A DNA stretch of 64,000 bases from UBA5072 sp963822145 (lineage in GTDB: Bacteria; Bacteroidota; Bacteroidia; Bacteroidales; UBA10428), in the NCBI GenBank assembly GCA_963822145.1, contig CAWGGG010000004.1:930001-994000 (forward strand), given 5' to 3'. A program made the translations under genes and the position numbers. The notes under the pieces are model-generated. The model ran no database searches. It was not told where the DNA came from and saw only the letters and a list, made by a program, of their open reading frames with translations. Positions 34,202 to 43,091 of the stretch are shown in pieces. The first letter of the stretch is position 1; every line of letters starts with the position of its first letter.

Positions 34202-36397
34202 CTAAATATACTTCTCCACCCGGTGCACCTGGTAAATCCCTTTGATGCTGGACAGTCTGGACATGAGAGAATCAAGATGATCCGTATCCTTAACAGTGAT
34301 TTTTATCCTCCCCCGCAGGGCTCCGTTTTCGGTATCAAAACCAATCGACCGCAGGGTAATTTTCAGATCCTTGGTTAATACATTGGATATATGACTGATA
34401 ATATGTGGGTCATCCTCTCCCACAACATTAATATCTACTGTAAATAACGCCTCCTTACCGCCTGATCTCCAGCGTGCTTTTACAATACGGTACCCGTATT
34501 TTGAGATCAATTGGGCAGCATTCGGACAATTTAGACGGTGTACCTTAATGCCCTCACCGACAGTAACAAAACCGAAAATCTCGTCACCGAAAATCGGGTT
34601 GCAGCATTTGGCGAGCCTAAAATCCACATTGGCCAGCTTATCATCAATGATCAGGTAATCATCAGATCTTACTACCGTTTCGGCAGGTGCAGGCAATACA
34701 GGTTCCGGTTCTGCAACAGGTTTTTCCGTTATCACAGGTTCCTGAAGGATCTCCTTGATCTGGGCAATATCAATAACCTCCGTAGCGATATTGAAATAGA
34801 GGTCCTGGGCAATTTTTAACTTATAGGCTTTTAAAAGCTTCCTGACTGTTTCGTCGGAAAAGGTAATCTTCCAGTTCTTCAAACGCCTTAACAGTATTTC
34901 CTTTCCATTCTCGGCCTGTTTCACTCTGGCTTCGTTCAACTTGAACCGGATCTTGGTTTTGGCTTTTGAAGTAACTACAAAATTCAGCCAGTCCATTTTG
35001 GGTGACTGGTTTTTGGAGGTCAGGATTTCCACCCGGTCCCCATTTTGAAGGACATGCCGGATGGGAACATTGCGCGCATTCACCCTGGCACCGGTGCACA
35101 TGGATCCTACTTCGGAATGGATGTCATAGGCAAAATCAAGCACTGTCGCGCCTGCCGGGAATTTTTTCAGGTCGCCCCTGGGGGTGAAAACGAAGATTTC
35201 CTTGGAATACAGGCTCAGCTTGAAATCGTCCAGAAAATCCCTGGCATCGGGTTCCGGTGTTTCCAGTACCTCCCTGATCCGTTTCAGCCACTCCTCTAAT
35301 CCCTGTTCCGATTCCAGTCCTTTGTACTTCCAGTGCGCGGCAAAACCTTTCTCGGCGATTTCATTCATACGTTTGGTCCGGATCTGGATTTCCACCCAGT
35401 TTCCGCCGGGTCCCACCACCGTAGTATGCAACGATTCATACCCATTGGTTTTGGGCACCGAGATCCAGTCGCGCAACCTTAATGGATTTGGCTGGTACAA
35501 ATCTGTAACCGTGCTGTACACCTGCCAGCAATCGGCTTTTTCATTTTTAAGCTCACTGTTCAGGATGATCCGGATGGCAAACAGATCATATATGTCTTCG
35601 AAGGCAGCGCCCTTAATAATCATTTTGTTCCAGATGGAGTGAATGGACTTCGGCCTGCCTTTGATCTCAAATTCGAAGCCCTGCTTCTGCAATGCTTCCG
35701 CAATAGGTTGTATAAAGGATTCAATGAATTGCTTACGGTCGCGCATGGTTTGTGCCAGCTGCCGCGCTATATGATCGTAGGTCTTTCTGTCGGTAAACTT
35801 GAGCGACAGGTCTTCCATCTCTGATTTAATACTATAAAAGCCAAGCCTGTGTGCCAGGGGCGCATACAGGTAGGATGCCTCGGAAGCGAGCCTGATCTGT
35901 TCTTCCTGGGGCCTGTGCTTCATGGAACGCATGGCATGAAGCTGCTCCGCGATTTTTATAAGGATGACCCTAACGTCGCCAGCCAGGTTCAGCAACAGGT
36001 TGCGCAGGTTCTCAGCCTGCGGGGCCATTTTCTGGCTGCCCAATTCATGAATGCTGCTCAATCCGGCTGTTATCAAAGCCACAGGCTTTCCGAACTCTTT
36101 TTCGACTTCAGGCTGGGTGATCGAACCTTTTTTCAACAGGGGCGCCAGGAAAATGCACAATACGGAGGTTAAGCCCAAACCGATCTCGCTGAGGGCAATC
36201 TCGGCAACTTCCATTGCAGCAAGCACCTGATTATGACCGGTAGGATCAGTCTGGCTTCCAAAAGCCCTCAAGAGAGCGTCATAGGTCTTACGGAGGGCAT
36301 GATAATCCTTAAGGTCCTTGTTTTTCCGTAAAAACCGGATCAGTTTTTCAAGCTTGAGTCTGTATACCCTGACGGGGTCTGGCGGGTTGACCTGCAT
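34202..36397 (-). CDS. relA: (p)ppGpp synthetase, RelA type with degenerate hydrolase domain
   Basis: A 731-residue RSH protein. Synthetase motifs are intact: RPKSIHSIWNKM, YDLFAIRII (metal-binding Asp), TNGYESLHTTVVGP and EIQIRTKRMNEIAEKGFAAHWKYK. TGS (FTPRGDLKKFPAGATVLDFA), a Cys-rich region (KCCNPIFGDEIFG) and a C-terminal ACT domain follow, which sense stalled ribosomes. The hydrolase half is broken: the HD motif normally LLHDxxED reads LAPLLKKG (residues 84-91) and KLADRxHNM reads KIAEQLHAM. It should therefore make but not destroy (p)ppGpp, and another gene must supply SpoT activity. Convergent with the transglutaminase gene, 24 bases away. Confidence 0.9.
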   Translation of the reverse strand: MQVNPPDPVRVYRLKLEKLIRFLRKNKDLKDYHALRKTYDALLRAFGSQTDPTGHNQVLAAMEVAEIALSEIGLGLTSVLCIFLAPLLKKGSITQPEVEKEFGKPVALITAGLSSIHELGSQKMAPQAENLRNLLLNLAGDVRVILIKIAEQLHAMRSMKHRPQEEQIRLASEASYLYAPLAHRLGFYSIKSEMEDLSLKFTDRKTYDHIARQLAQTMRDRKQFIESFIQPIAEALQKQGFEFEIKGRPKSIHSIWNKMIIKGAAFEDIYDLFAIRIILNSELKNEKADCWQVYSTVTDLYQPNPLRLRDWISVPKTNGYESLHTTVVGPGGNWVEIQIRTKRMNEIAEKGFAAHWKYKGLESEQGLEEWLKRIREVLETPEPDARDFLDDFKLSLYSKEIFVFTPRGDLKKFPAGATVLDFAYDIHSEVGSMCTGARVNARNVPIRHVLQNGDRVEILTSKNQSPKMDWLNFVVTSKAKTKIRFKLNEARVKQAENGKEILLRRLKNWKITFSDETVRKLLKAYKLKIAQDLYFNIATEVIDIAQIKEILQEPVITEKPVAEPEPVLPAPAETVVRSDDYLIIDDKLANVDFRLAKCCNPIFGDEIFGFVTVGEGIKVHRLNCPNAAQLISKYGYRIVKARWRSGGKEALFTVDINVVGEDDPHIISHISNVLTKDLKITLRSIGFDTENGALRGRIKITVKDTDHLDSLMSRLSSIKGIYQVHRVEKYI

Positions 36398-36499
36398 ACT
36401 CGTTAGGCTTTAATAAGTCAAAAATAGCTCTTTTTGTGTGATTTGGGAAATTTACTATCTTGGGGAAGTCTAATGTCTGTGTATTTCTGAAAGATAAAT

Positions 36500-37079
36500 G
36501 TGGTGATCAGCGTTCACCCGGAAGGGAAACATAAGTATTCACCGGGAGATGTTCAGGCTGTTAAGAGACTCCTGGCTGACAGCAGCAGAAAGCTTGCTGA
36601 TCTAACTGCCAGTATGGTATATGATAATCCAGCATTACTTAAACTTTTAATTGAAGTTTCCTGGCTTGATGAGGACCCCTGGTCGCAGCGGGCATCACGT
36701 GTGGTGAGCATCTGCTGCTGCAGCTTCCCTGAATTGTTTCAGCCTCATTGCTCTCCTATAATCAATCACCTGAAAAAGCTGCATGTTGAAAGTGCCATCA
36801 GGAACTCCTTAAAAATTCTTGCGGAAGTTCCCGTTACTTTGAAAAACAGGGAATAAAACCCTGCTGCTCAATCTGTGTTTCGACTACCTTTCGGGAAATT
36901 ATTCGGTTGCAGTAAAGGTATACAGCATGCAAATCCTGTATAACCTGAGCCTGGAAATTCCTGAAATCGGGGTGGAACTGCTCCATATTCTTGAAGAGAG
37001 CCTAACGGATGCTTCGCCGGGTTACCGGAGCCGGGGTGAGAAAATTCTCCGGAAACTGCGCAGGATTAATTTTCGGTAG
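36500..37079 (+). pseudogene. Helical-repeat protein gene interrupted by a one-base frameshift
   Basis: The first frame runs from a GTG at 36500 to TAA at 36854-36856 (118 residues, IEVSWLDEDPWSQRASRVVS, INHLKKLHVESAIRNSLKIL). The frame one base later stays open from just after there to TAG at 37077-37079 and continues the same character (LLLNLCFDYLSGNYSVAVKV, GVELLHILEESL, KILRKLRRINF). Removing one A from AAAAA at 36842-36846 joins them into one ~192-residue HEAT/armadillo-like protein. Either the gene is broken, the base is a sequencing error, or the frame is shifted during translation. The end overlaps the phosphatase gene by 14 bases. Confidence 0.75.
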
Positions 37080-37743
37080 GAACCTCGCCGCTCAACAACA
37101 AATTTCGCAGCGCCTCCACATTTTGAACGATAAAATCCGGATCATAGGATTCAATATCCTCATAGGAACTGAATCCATAAGTAACCCCTATAGAATCGAT
37201 TCCGAGCTCGGCAGCAGCATCAATATCATATCGGGTATCGCCAATGATAACCACCTCCATCGGATCGTGGATGTTGTTCCGCCTCAGGATTCCTGCCACC
37301 AGGTCGACTTTGGATGAATGGTATCCGCCATAATCCGCACCGGCGATATCCGTAAAGCAAGAGGCAATTCCGAAATATTGCAGCACCTGATTCGCATATA
37401 CATTATATTTCGAAGTAGCCACATAAAGACAAGCCCCTGCCAGCACCAGATGCTCCAGCAAATCTTTCATACCATCATATAACTTATTTTCATACAAACC
37501 CTTAGTAGAATAATATTCACGAAATACTTTAACTGCGTTTTCGTTATCGGCGCCCTGCATTCCGAAGGTATCGGCAAACCCTTTCTGCAGCGGGGGACCG
37601 ATCAGGTTCATGAGAGTATTCTCGTCGGGACTGTCAATATTGAGTTTACTGAAAGTATAATAATAAGCATTGAAAATGCCTTCACGCGAGTCGGATAAGG
37701 TGCCATCGAGGTCAAAAATGATATGTTTGTATACAGAATTCAT
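37066..37743 (-). CDS. HAD-family phosphatase (phosphoglycolate phosphatase-like)
   Basis: A 225-residue haloacid dehalogenase superfamily hydrolase. Motif I is FDLDGTLSDS (nucleophile and acid Asp), motif II is the Ser/Thr in YVATSK, motif III is the Lys around SSKVDLVAGIL, and motif IV is IGDTRYDIDAAAELG. The helical cap between motifs I and II (about residues 17-85) marks subclass I, like Gph and PpaX. Small phosphate esters are the likely substrates; which one is unknown. Its last 14 bases overlap the frameshifted gene read the other way. Confidence 0.9.
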   Translation of the reverse strand: MNSVYKHIIFDLDGTLSDSREGIFNAYYYTFSKLNIDSPDENTLMNLIGPPLQKGFADTFGMQGADNENAVKVFREYYSTKGLYENKLYDGMKDLLEHLVLAGACLYVATSKYNVYANQVLQYFGIASCFTDIAGADYGGYHSSKVDLVAGILRRNNIHDPMEVVIIGDTRYDIDAAAELGIDSIGVTYGFSSYEDIESYDPDFIVQNVEALRNLLLSGEVPTEN

Positions 37744-37882
37744 TTGTTATTGCTGTAAATGTGTTATTTTTATGGTTTCTGATCATTTGAAGAGAATTGA
37801 TAAAGCCGGCAGCAAATATAGGAGGATAAATTGAATCGGTGCCGCCGGAAGAACTTTTGTAAAACCACTAATATACTTATAT

Positions 37883-38299
37883 ATGGGAAAAGGAGATAAA
37901 AAAACCAGAAGGGGCAAATTGTTCCAGGGATCTTTCGGCGTCCGTCGCCGCAAAAAAGCAATAAAAGCAGCTCCTGCGCCTGTTCCTGCAGTCGCAAAGC
38001 TTAGGGAAACCAAGGAAACTAAAGAAGTAAAAGAGGTAAAGGATGAAAAAGCTGCTAAAGTTGTAAAAGAGGTAAAGGATGTGAAAGAGGTAAAGGATGT
38101 AAAAGAGGTAAAGGATGTAAAAGAGGTAAAGGATGTAAAAGAGGTAAAGGATTTAAAAGAGATCAAAGAAATAAAGGAAGTTAAGGAACCCAAAGCAGCC
38201 AAAGAAACCAAGGAAGCTGCTCCGGCCAAAGCTCCAAAAACCGCTTCACCTGCCAAGAAAGAGCCTAAAGCAAAGAAGCAGGCTGATACTGGAAACTGA
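37883..38299 (+). CDS. Ribosomal protein bTHX-like with long Lys/Glu repeat tail
   Basis: The first ~26 residues (MGKGDKKTRRGKLFQGSFGV, then RRRKK) match the small-subunit protein bTHX (Thx), a short basic peptide buried in the 30S head in Thermus and present in Bacteroidota. Family members are usually about 25-50 residues; this one has 138. The extra ~110 residues are a low-complexity charged tail: several copies of VKEVKD (residues about 49-90), then degenerate KEIKE/KEPKAAKE units and an Ala/Pro/Lys end. The tail is encoded by an 18-bp minisatellite (38027-38152). The stop is two bases before the metZ-like start. The long frame on the other strand is an artefact of the repeat. Confidence 0.78.
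   Translation: MGKGDKKTRRGKLFQGSFGVRRRKKAIKAAPAPVPAVAKLRETKETKEVKEVKDEKAAKVVKEVKDVKEVKDVKEVKDVKEVKDVKEVKDLKEIKEIKEVKEPKAAKETKEAAPAKAPKTASPAKKEPKAKKQADTGN
38027..38152 (+). repeat. 18-bp coding minisatellite in the bTHX-like gene
   Basis: Seven 18-bp units in frame. The unit GTAAAAGAGGTAAAGGAT occurs at 38027-38044, then one divergent unit, then five copies from 38063 to 38152, four of them perfect and one with a single change. Degenerate copies follow to about 38190. Each unit encodes VKEVKD. Copy-number change keeps the frame. Confidence 0.92.
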
Positions 38300-38301
38300 T
38301 T

Positions 38302-39480
38302 ATGGATCAAAAGAAAAAATTCGAGACGCTGGCCGTTCGATTGCAGGCACGGCGGTCATCGCACCATGAACACAGCGTACCTGTTTATGAGACATCGAGT
38401 TATCTATTTGATTCCGCCGAGAATGCCCGTGCGGTTTTTGCTGATGAGGTGCCGGGAAACATTTACACGCGTTTTGCAAACCCAAATACAGATGAATTCA
38501 TCAGCAAGCTTTGTGCCCTGGAAGGTGCCGAAGACGGGGTTGCCACAGCCTCGGGCATGGCAGCCGTTTATCTCTGCATGACTGCTTTATTGCAGCCGGG
38601 TGATCACATCCTGTCGAGCCGTCAGATCTTCGGCACCACGCACCTGTTGTTCACTCAGGTGCTGCCCAAATGGGGCATCTCCCATACCTATGCCGATATC
38701 AGCAACCCGTCGGCATGGGTGGAGCAGATCCTGCCCACCACGCGCCTGATATATGCCGAAACACCTTCCAACCCTTCACTGGATATCATTGACTTAAAAT
38801 GGCTTGGAAAGCTTGCACAAAAGAACAATCTATACCTGGTCATCGACAATTGTTTTGCCACACCCTATCTTCAGAATCCGATCCAATACGGTGCCGACCT
38901 GGTAATTCATTCCGCCACCAAATTTATTGACGGTCAAGGCAGAACCATCAGCGGTGCTGTACTCGGGAATAAAGATATCATGCAGGAAGTGCGGCTGTTG
39001 TCGAAAATAACAGGACCGGTGATGTCTCCCCATACCGCCTGGCTGTTGTCCAAAAGCCTGGAAACCCTTGCTGTACGTATGGAAAGACATTGCAGCAATG
39101 CACTGGAGCTGGCAAAGCATCTTGAAAAAAGTAAGGATGTTGCCTGGGTCCGGTATCCCTTTCTGCCTTCTCACCCGCAGTACAAGCTGGCACGCCGCCA
39201 GATGAAATTGGGAGGCGGCCTGGTATCTTTTGAGATCAGGGGGGGCACTGAAAGGGCACACCGGTTCATTGATGCCCTGGGAATGATGTCCATCACCTCG
39301 AATCTTGGCGATACAAGGACCACAGTAACCCATCCCGCCACTACCACCCATTCCAAGCTGACACCACAGGAAAAAAAGGAATCGGGCATAACCGACGGCC
39401 TCATCCGCATATCCGTGGGACTGGAGCACATTCAGGATATCGTGGCGGATATGGATCAGGCTTTCTCTAAATCCGGGTAA
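38302..39480 (+). CDS. metZ: Cys/Met-metabolism PLP enzyme (O-succinylhomoserine sulfhydrylase-like)
   Basis: A 392-residue member of the cystathionine gamma-synthase family. PLP-binding residues are seen in ASGMAAVYLCMTALL, the Asp of YLVIDNCFATPYLQNP and the Schiff-base Lys in SATKFIDGQGR (about residue 207). The sequence KFIDGQGR, rather than KYLGGH, is typical of the MetZ group, which makes homocysteine directly from O-succinylhomoserine and sulfide. Cystathionine gamma-synthase or a methionine gamma-lyase remain possible. It begins two bases after the bTHX-like gene, so they are probably co-transcribed. Confidence 0.82.
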   Translation: MDQKKKFETLAVRLQARRSSHHEHSVPVYETSSYLFDSAENARAVFADEVPGNIYTRFANPNTDEFISKLCALEGAEDGVATASGMAAVYLCMTALLQPGDHILSSRQIFGTTHLLFTQVLPKWGISHTYADISNPSAWVEQILPTTRLIYAETPSNPSLDIIDLKWLGKLAQKNNLYLVIDNCFATPYLQNPIQYGADLVIHSATKFIDGQGRTISGAVLGNKDIMQEVRLLSKITGPVMSPHTAWLLSKSLETLAVRMERHCSNALELAKHLEKSKDVAWVRYPFLPSHPQYKLARRQMKLGGGLVSFEIRGGTERAHRFIDALGMMSITSNLGDTRTTVTHPATTTHSKLTPQEKKESGITDGLIRISVGLEHIQDIVADMDQAFSKSG

Positions 39481-39494
39481 ATTTTATTAAGCAT

Positions 39495-41117
39495 ATGAAA
39501 CGCCGTCATTTTATTGCAGGAACTGCCATGGCCGGCCTGGCAGCTGCATCAATGCCTGTACTCGAATCATGCACCCCTTCAGGAGCGCATCAGAAAGCGA
39601 GCCTTTCAGGTATAGAAAATTTTGATTTGCAGGAGGTTACGATACCTGAGTTACAGCAATTGCTGCAAACCGGTAAATACTCCTCGGAAAAACTGGTGGA
39701 ACTTTATCTTAAAAGGATCCGGGAAATTGATAAAAGCGGTCCGATGCTCAACAGCATTATAGAGATCAATCCAGATGCCCGTGAGATTGCCCGGAAACTC
39801 GACCTGGAAAGAAAATCAGGTAAGATCCGCGGACCCCTGCACGGCATTCCGGTTCTTATAAAAGACAATATCTGCACCGCCGACAAAATGCTGACCACGG
39901 CGGGATCCCTGGCCCTTACGGAAGGGCCAATGCAACAGGATGCCTACATCGTGGTCAGGCTCCGGGAGGCCGGTGCCATTTTACTGGGCAAAACCAACCT
40001 GAGTGAATGGGCCAACTTCAGATCGAGCCGGTCCTCCAGCGGCTGGAGCGCCAGGGGTGGACAAACGCGTAATCCCTATGTGCTCGACCGGAATCCATGC
40101 GGTTCCAGTTCAGGTTCCGGCGTGGCAGTTTCTGCAAACCTTTGCGTTGCAGCCATTGGAACAGAGACAGACGGATCCATTGTTTGCCCCTCTTCCATCA
40201 ACGGTATTGTTGGGTTTAAGCCCACCCTGGGATTCTGGAGCCGCACCGGGATCATCCCCATTGCCCATAGCCAGGATACAGCCGGTCCGATGACCCGCAC
40301 GGTTTCAGATGCTGTCATGATGCTCGGATTGCTCACCGGCATAGATGAACAGGATGCCGCCAGCAAGGAAAGTTTTGGGAAAATCCAACAGGATTACACC
40401 CGCTACCTCGACCCGGATGGTTTGAAAAACGCACGCATCGGTGTTGCCAGGAACCTGTTCGGATTCCACGAAAAGGTCGACACGCTGATCGAGGCTGAAA
40501 TAGCCACTTTGCGTGAAAAGGGTGCCGACATTGTGGATCCTGTGGAGATTAAAACTACAAAGGAAATTGATCAGTATGAATTTGAGGTGCTGCTGTATGA
40601 GTTCAAAGCTGATTTAAACAGGTTTCTAGCCGGACTGCCTCCGGCTTTCCAGTATCGGAGCCTGAAAGATCTTATTGCTTTTAACGAGGCCCGCCGAGAC
40701 CAGGAGATGCCCTGGTTCGGTCAGGAAATCTTCATCAGCGCTGAAGCCAAGGGACCTTTGACCGACAAAGCCTATATGGATGCCCTGGCCAACCTCAAAC
40801 GGCTGGCCGGCAAGGATGGAATTGACGCCACCTTACAGCAGCATAATCTGGATGCCATTATCGCCCCTACGGGAGGACCTGCCTGGAATACTGACTGGGT
40901 AAACGGGGATCATTACATGGGCGGAAGTTCCTCCCCGGCGGCCTGTGCAGGGTATCCTGCCATAACCGTGCCGGCTGGCTTTGTTCACGGATTGCCGGTT
41001 GGCATTACTTTCATGGGAACTGCCTGGAGCGAAGCCACGCTGATCAGGCTTGCCTTCGCTTACGAGCAGGCCACCCGGCACCGCAAGGCACCGGGCTTCA
41101 TTCCTGCTATCTCTTAG
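39495..41117 (+). CDS. Exported amidase-signature enzyme (Tat lipoprotein)
   Basis: A 540-residue amidase. The N-terminus has a twin-arginine-like signal (KRRHFIAGTAMAGLAAASM) and a lipobox ending at Cys26 (LESC), so it is probably a Tat-exported lipoprotein. The Ser-Ser-Lys triad of the amidase-signature family is visible: Lys123 in GIPVLIKDN and the serines in PCGSSSGSG (about 204-206), with the downstream TETDGSI block. The GatA role is unlikely because of the signal and the absence of gatB/gatC. It hydrolyses an amide of unknown nature in the periplasm. It starts 14 bases after the metZ-like gene. Confidence 0.88.
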   Translation: MKRRHFIAGTAMAGLAAASMPVLESCTPSGAHQKASLSGIENFDLQEVTIPELQQLLQTGKYSSEKLVELYLKRIREIDKSGPMLNSIIEINPDAREIARKLDLERKSGKIRGPLHGIPVLIKDNICTADKMLTTAGSLALTEGPMQQDAYIVVRLREAGAILLGKTNLSEWANFRSSRSSSGWSARGGQTRNPYVLDRNPCGSSSGSGVAVSANLCVAAIGTETDGSIVCPSSINGIVGFKPTLGFWSRTGIIPIAHSQDTAGPMTRTVSDAVMMLGLLTGIDEQDAASKESFGKIQQDYTRYLDPDGLKNARIGVARNLFGFHEKVDTLIEAEIATLREKGADIVDPVEIKTTKEIDQYEFEVLLYEFKADLNRFLAGLPPAFQYRSLKDLIAFNEARRDQEMPWFGQEIFISAEAKGPLTDKAYMDALANLKRLAGKDGIDATLQQHNLDAIIAPTGGPAWNTDWVNGDHYMGGSSSPAACAGYPAITVPAGFVHGLPVGITFMGTAWSEATLIRLAFAYEQATRHRKAPGFIPAIS

Positions 41118-43010
41118 TTATTCTTCAAGGGTGCTGAGGTCTCCTTCGGGCAAGCCCAGGATCCTGGCTTTAAGGACGCGCCGCATGATTTTCCCGCTTC
41201 GGGTTTTGGGCAGCGATTCAATGCATTTTACAGCCTCTGGTCGCGCAATGGGGCCTAAATGATCCACAATGTGATTGGCCAGCTCGTGTTCCAGTTCCTT
41301 GCCCGGTTCAATTCCCTTTTTCAGGATGGCGAAGATGTGGATGGAATTGCCTTTGAGATCATGGGGAATGGCCACTGCAGCGGCTTCAGCAACTGCAGGA
41401 TGGCTGACCATGATACTTTCAATCTCAGCGGTGCCCAGCCTGTAACCGCTTACCTTGATCACATCGTCCACCCTGCCGATGATCCAGTAATAGCCATCCT
41501 CGCTTTTTTTGGCAGAATCTCCGGTAAAATACCATCCCTGTTCTTTGTATTGCTTCCAGTAGGTTTCAACAAAGCGCTCCGGATCGCGGTAAACACCTGC
41601 AGTCATGCCTGGCCAGGGTGATTTGATTACCAGATTGCCTTCCTCCCCCGGTCCAACCTCATTCCCGCGATCGTCCACCACGGCAACCTCATTGCCAAAG
41701 AAGGGACGTGTTGCCGATCCCGGCCTCAAGGGCGTTATGGGCAGCGGACAGATCATAAATCCACCGGTTTCCGTCTGCCACCAGGTATCCATGATCGGAC
41801 AGCGATCCTGGCCGATATGTTTGTGGTACCATTTCCAGGCTTCAGGATTGATGGGCTCCCCGACTGATCCCAATAAGCGCAGGGAGCTGAGGTCATTGCG
41901 CCGGGGCCAGGATTCACCGAAACGCATGAGTCCCCGGATTGCCGTTGGAGAGGTATACAGGATGTTGATGCCGTATTTTTCAACAATTTTCCACCACCGG
42001 TCGGGATAAGGATGATTGGGCGCCCCTTCATACAGCATTATGGTGGCACCATTGAGGAGCGGACCATAAACAATATAACTATGCCCGGTGATCCAGCCGG
42101 GATCAGCAGCACACCAGTACCTGTCCTCCGGCTTGATGTCGAAAACCATCCTCAGGGTGGTGGATGTATATACACTGTATCCGCCGTGGGTATGAACCAG
42201 CGCTTTGGGCTTTCCTGTTGAACCGGAGGTATACAGCAGGAAAAGCATGTCATTGGAATCCATCTGCTCTGTTTCGCACTTGTTGCCGGCGATGGGCAGG
42301 GCTTTTAAATCGTGATACCAGTAATCCCGGTCGTTTTCCATGTATACTTCCTGCCCGGTGCGCTTAATGGTAATGCATATTTCCATGGTCGGCGACAACT
42401 CCATGGCCTTGTTGACGACACTCTTGAGCTCCACGATCTTCCCGCGCCGGTAGCCTCCGTCAGCAGTGATCACCACCCGGCTGTTGGCGTCGTTGATGCG
42501 GTCGGCCAGGGCTTCATGACTGAACCCGCCGTAAACCACACTGTGGGCTGCCCCGATTTTGGCGCAGGCCAGCATGGCAATAATCTGCTCGGGAATCTGG
42601 GGCATATAAATGGTCACCACATCGCCCTTCTTTACCCCCATACTTTTCAGGACATTGGCAAACTGGCATACCTCACGGTTCAGGGCATGGTAAGAAAACG
42701 TACGAACGTCACCGGGTTCACCCTCCCAAATAAGGGCCAGTTTGTTGCGCGTGGCTGTCAGCTGGTGCCTGTCCAGGGCATTATAGACAATATTAATCTT
42801 ACCCCCGGTAAACCATTTGTAGAAAGGAGGATTGGAATCATCCAGTACTTTGTCCCATTTATTGAACCAGTGAAGCTTTTCTGCCTGCTGCGCCCAGAAG
42901 TCCTCTCTGTTTTCAAGCGAATAGCGGTATTGCTGATCATACTCCGTGACATTTGCCTGCTGCAAAACTGCTTCAGACGGGAAATAAAGGTCGCTGCTCA
43001 AATTTTCCAT
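41118..43010 (-). CDS. acsA: Acetyl-CoA synthetase
   Basis: A 630-residue AMP-forming acyl-CoA synthetase. The adenylation P-loop is YTSGSTGKPKALVH, followed by DTWWQTETGG (acetyl-pocket Trp), YFTGDSAKKSEDGYYWIIGR and the C-terminal KTRSGKIMRR, whose Lys is the residue acetylated in regulated homologues. Length and motifs fit acetyl- rather than longer-chain synthetases. It activates acetate to acetyl-CoA. Its stop abuts the amidase stop with no gap, and 81 bases separate it from ctaB upstream on the same strand. Confidence 0.95.
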   Translation of the reverse strand: MENLSSDLYFPSEAVLQQANVTEYDQQYRYSLENREDFWAQQAEKLHWFNKWDKVLDDSNPPFYKWFTGGKINIVYNALDRHQLTATRNKLALIWEGEPGDVRTFSYHALNREVCQFANVLKSMGVKKGDVVTIYMPQIPEQIIAMLACAKIGAAHSVVYGGFSHEALADRINDANSRVVITADGGYRRGKIVELKSVVNKAMELSPTMEICITIKRTGQEVYMENDRDYWYHDLKALPIAGNKCETEQMDSNDMLFLLYTSGSTGKPKALVHTHGGYSVYTSTTLRMVFDIKPEDRYWCAADPGWITGHSYIVYGPLLNGATIMLYEGAPNHPYPDRWWKIVEKYGINILYTSPTAIRGLMRFGESWPRRNDLSSLRLLGSVGEPINPEAWKWYHKHIGQDRCPIMDTWWQTETGGFMICPLPITPLRPGSATRPFFGNEVAVVDDRGNEVGPGEEGNLVIKSPWPGMTAGVYRDPERFVETYWKQYKEQGWYFTGDSAKKSEDGYYWIIGRVDDVIKVSGYRLGTAEIESIMVSHPAVAEAAAVAIPHDLKGNSIHIFAILKKGIEPGKELEHELANHIVDHLGPIARPEAVKCIESLPKTRSGKIMRRVLKARILGLPEGDLSTLEE

Positions 43011-43091
43011 GGTGTTGGTTATAGATTATACAATGGTAATTCAACGCACAGGTAACAAGAAGAAAGATACTTTTGTTCAGGTGATTAGCAC

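Noticed and set aside
36398..36499. Possible riboswitch upstream of the frameshifted gene
   Set aside because: No conserved core of a known riboswitch class could be recognised.
37783..38310. 175-codon minus-strand frame full of SFTSFT repeats
   Set aside because: It is the antisense image of the Lys/Glu minisatellite in the bTHX-like gene.
42312..43055. 247-codon frame antisense to acsA
   Set aside because: Shadow of acsA; no motifs.
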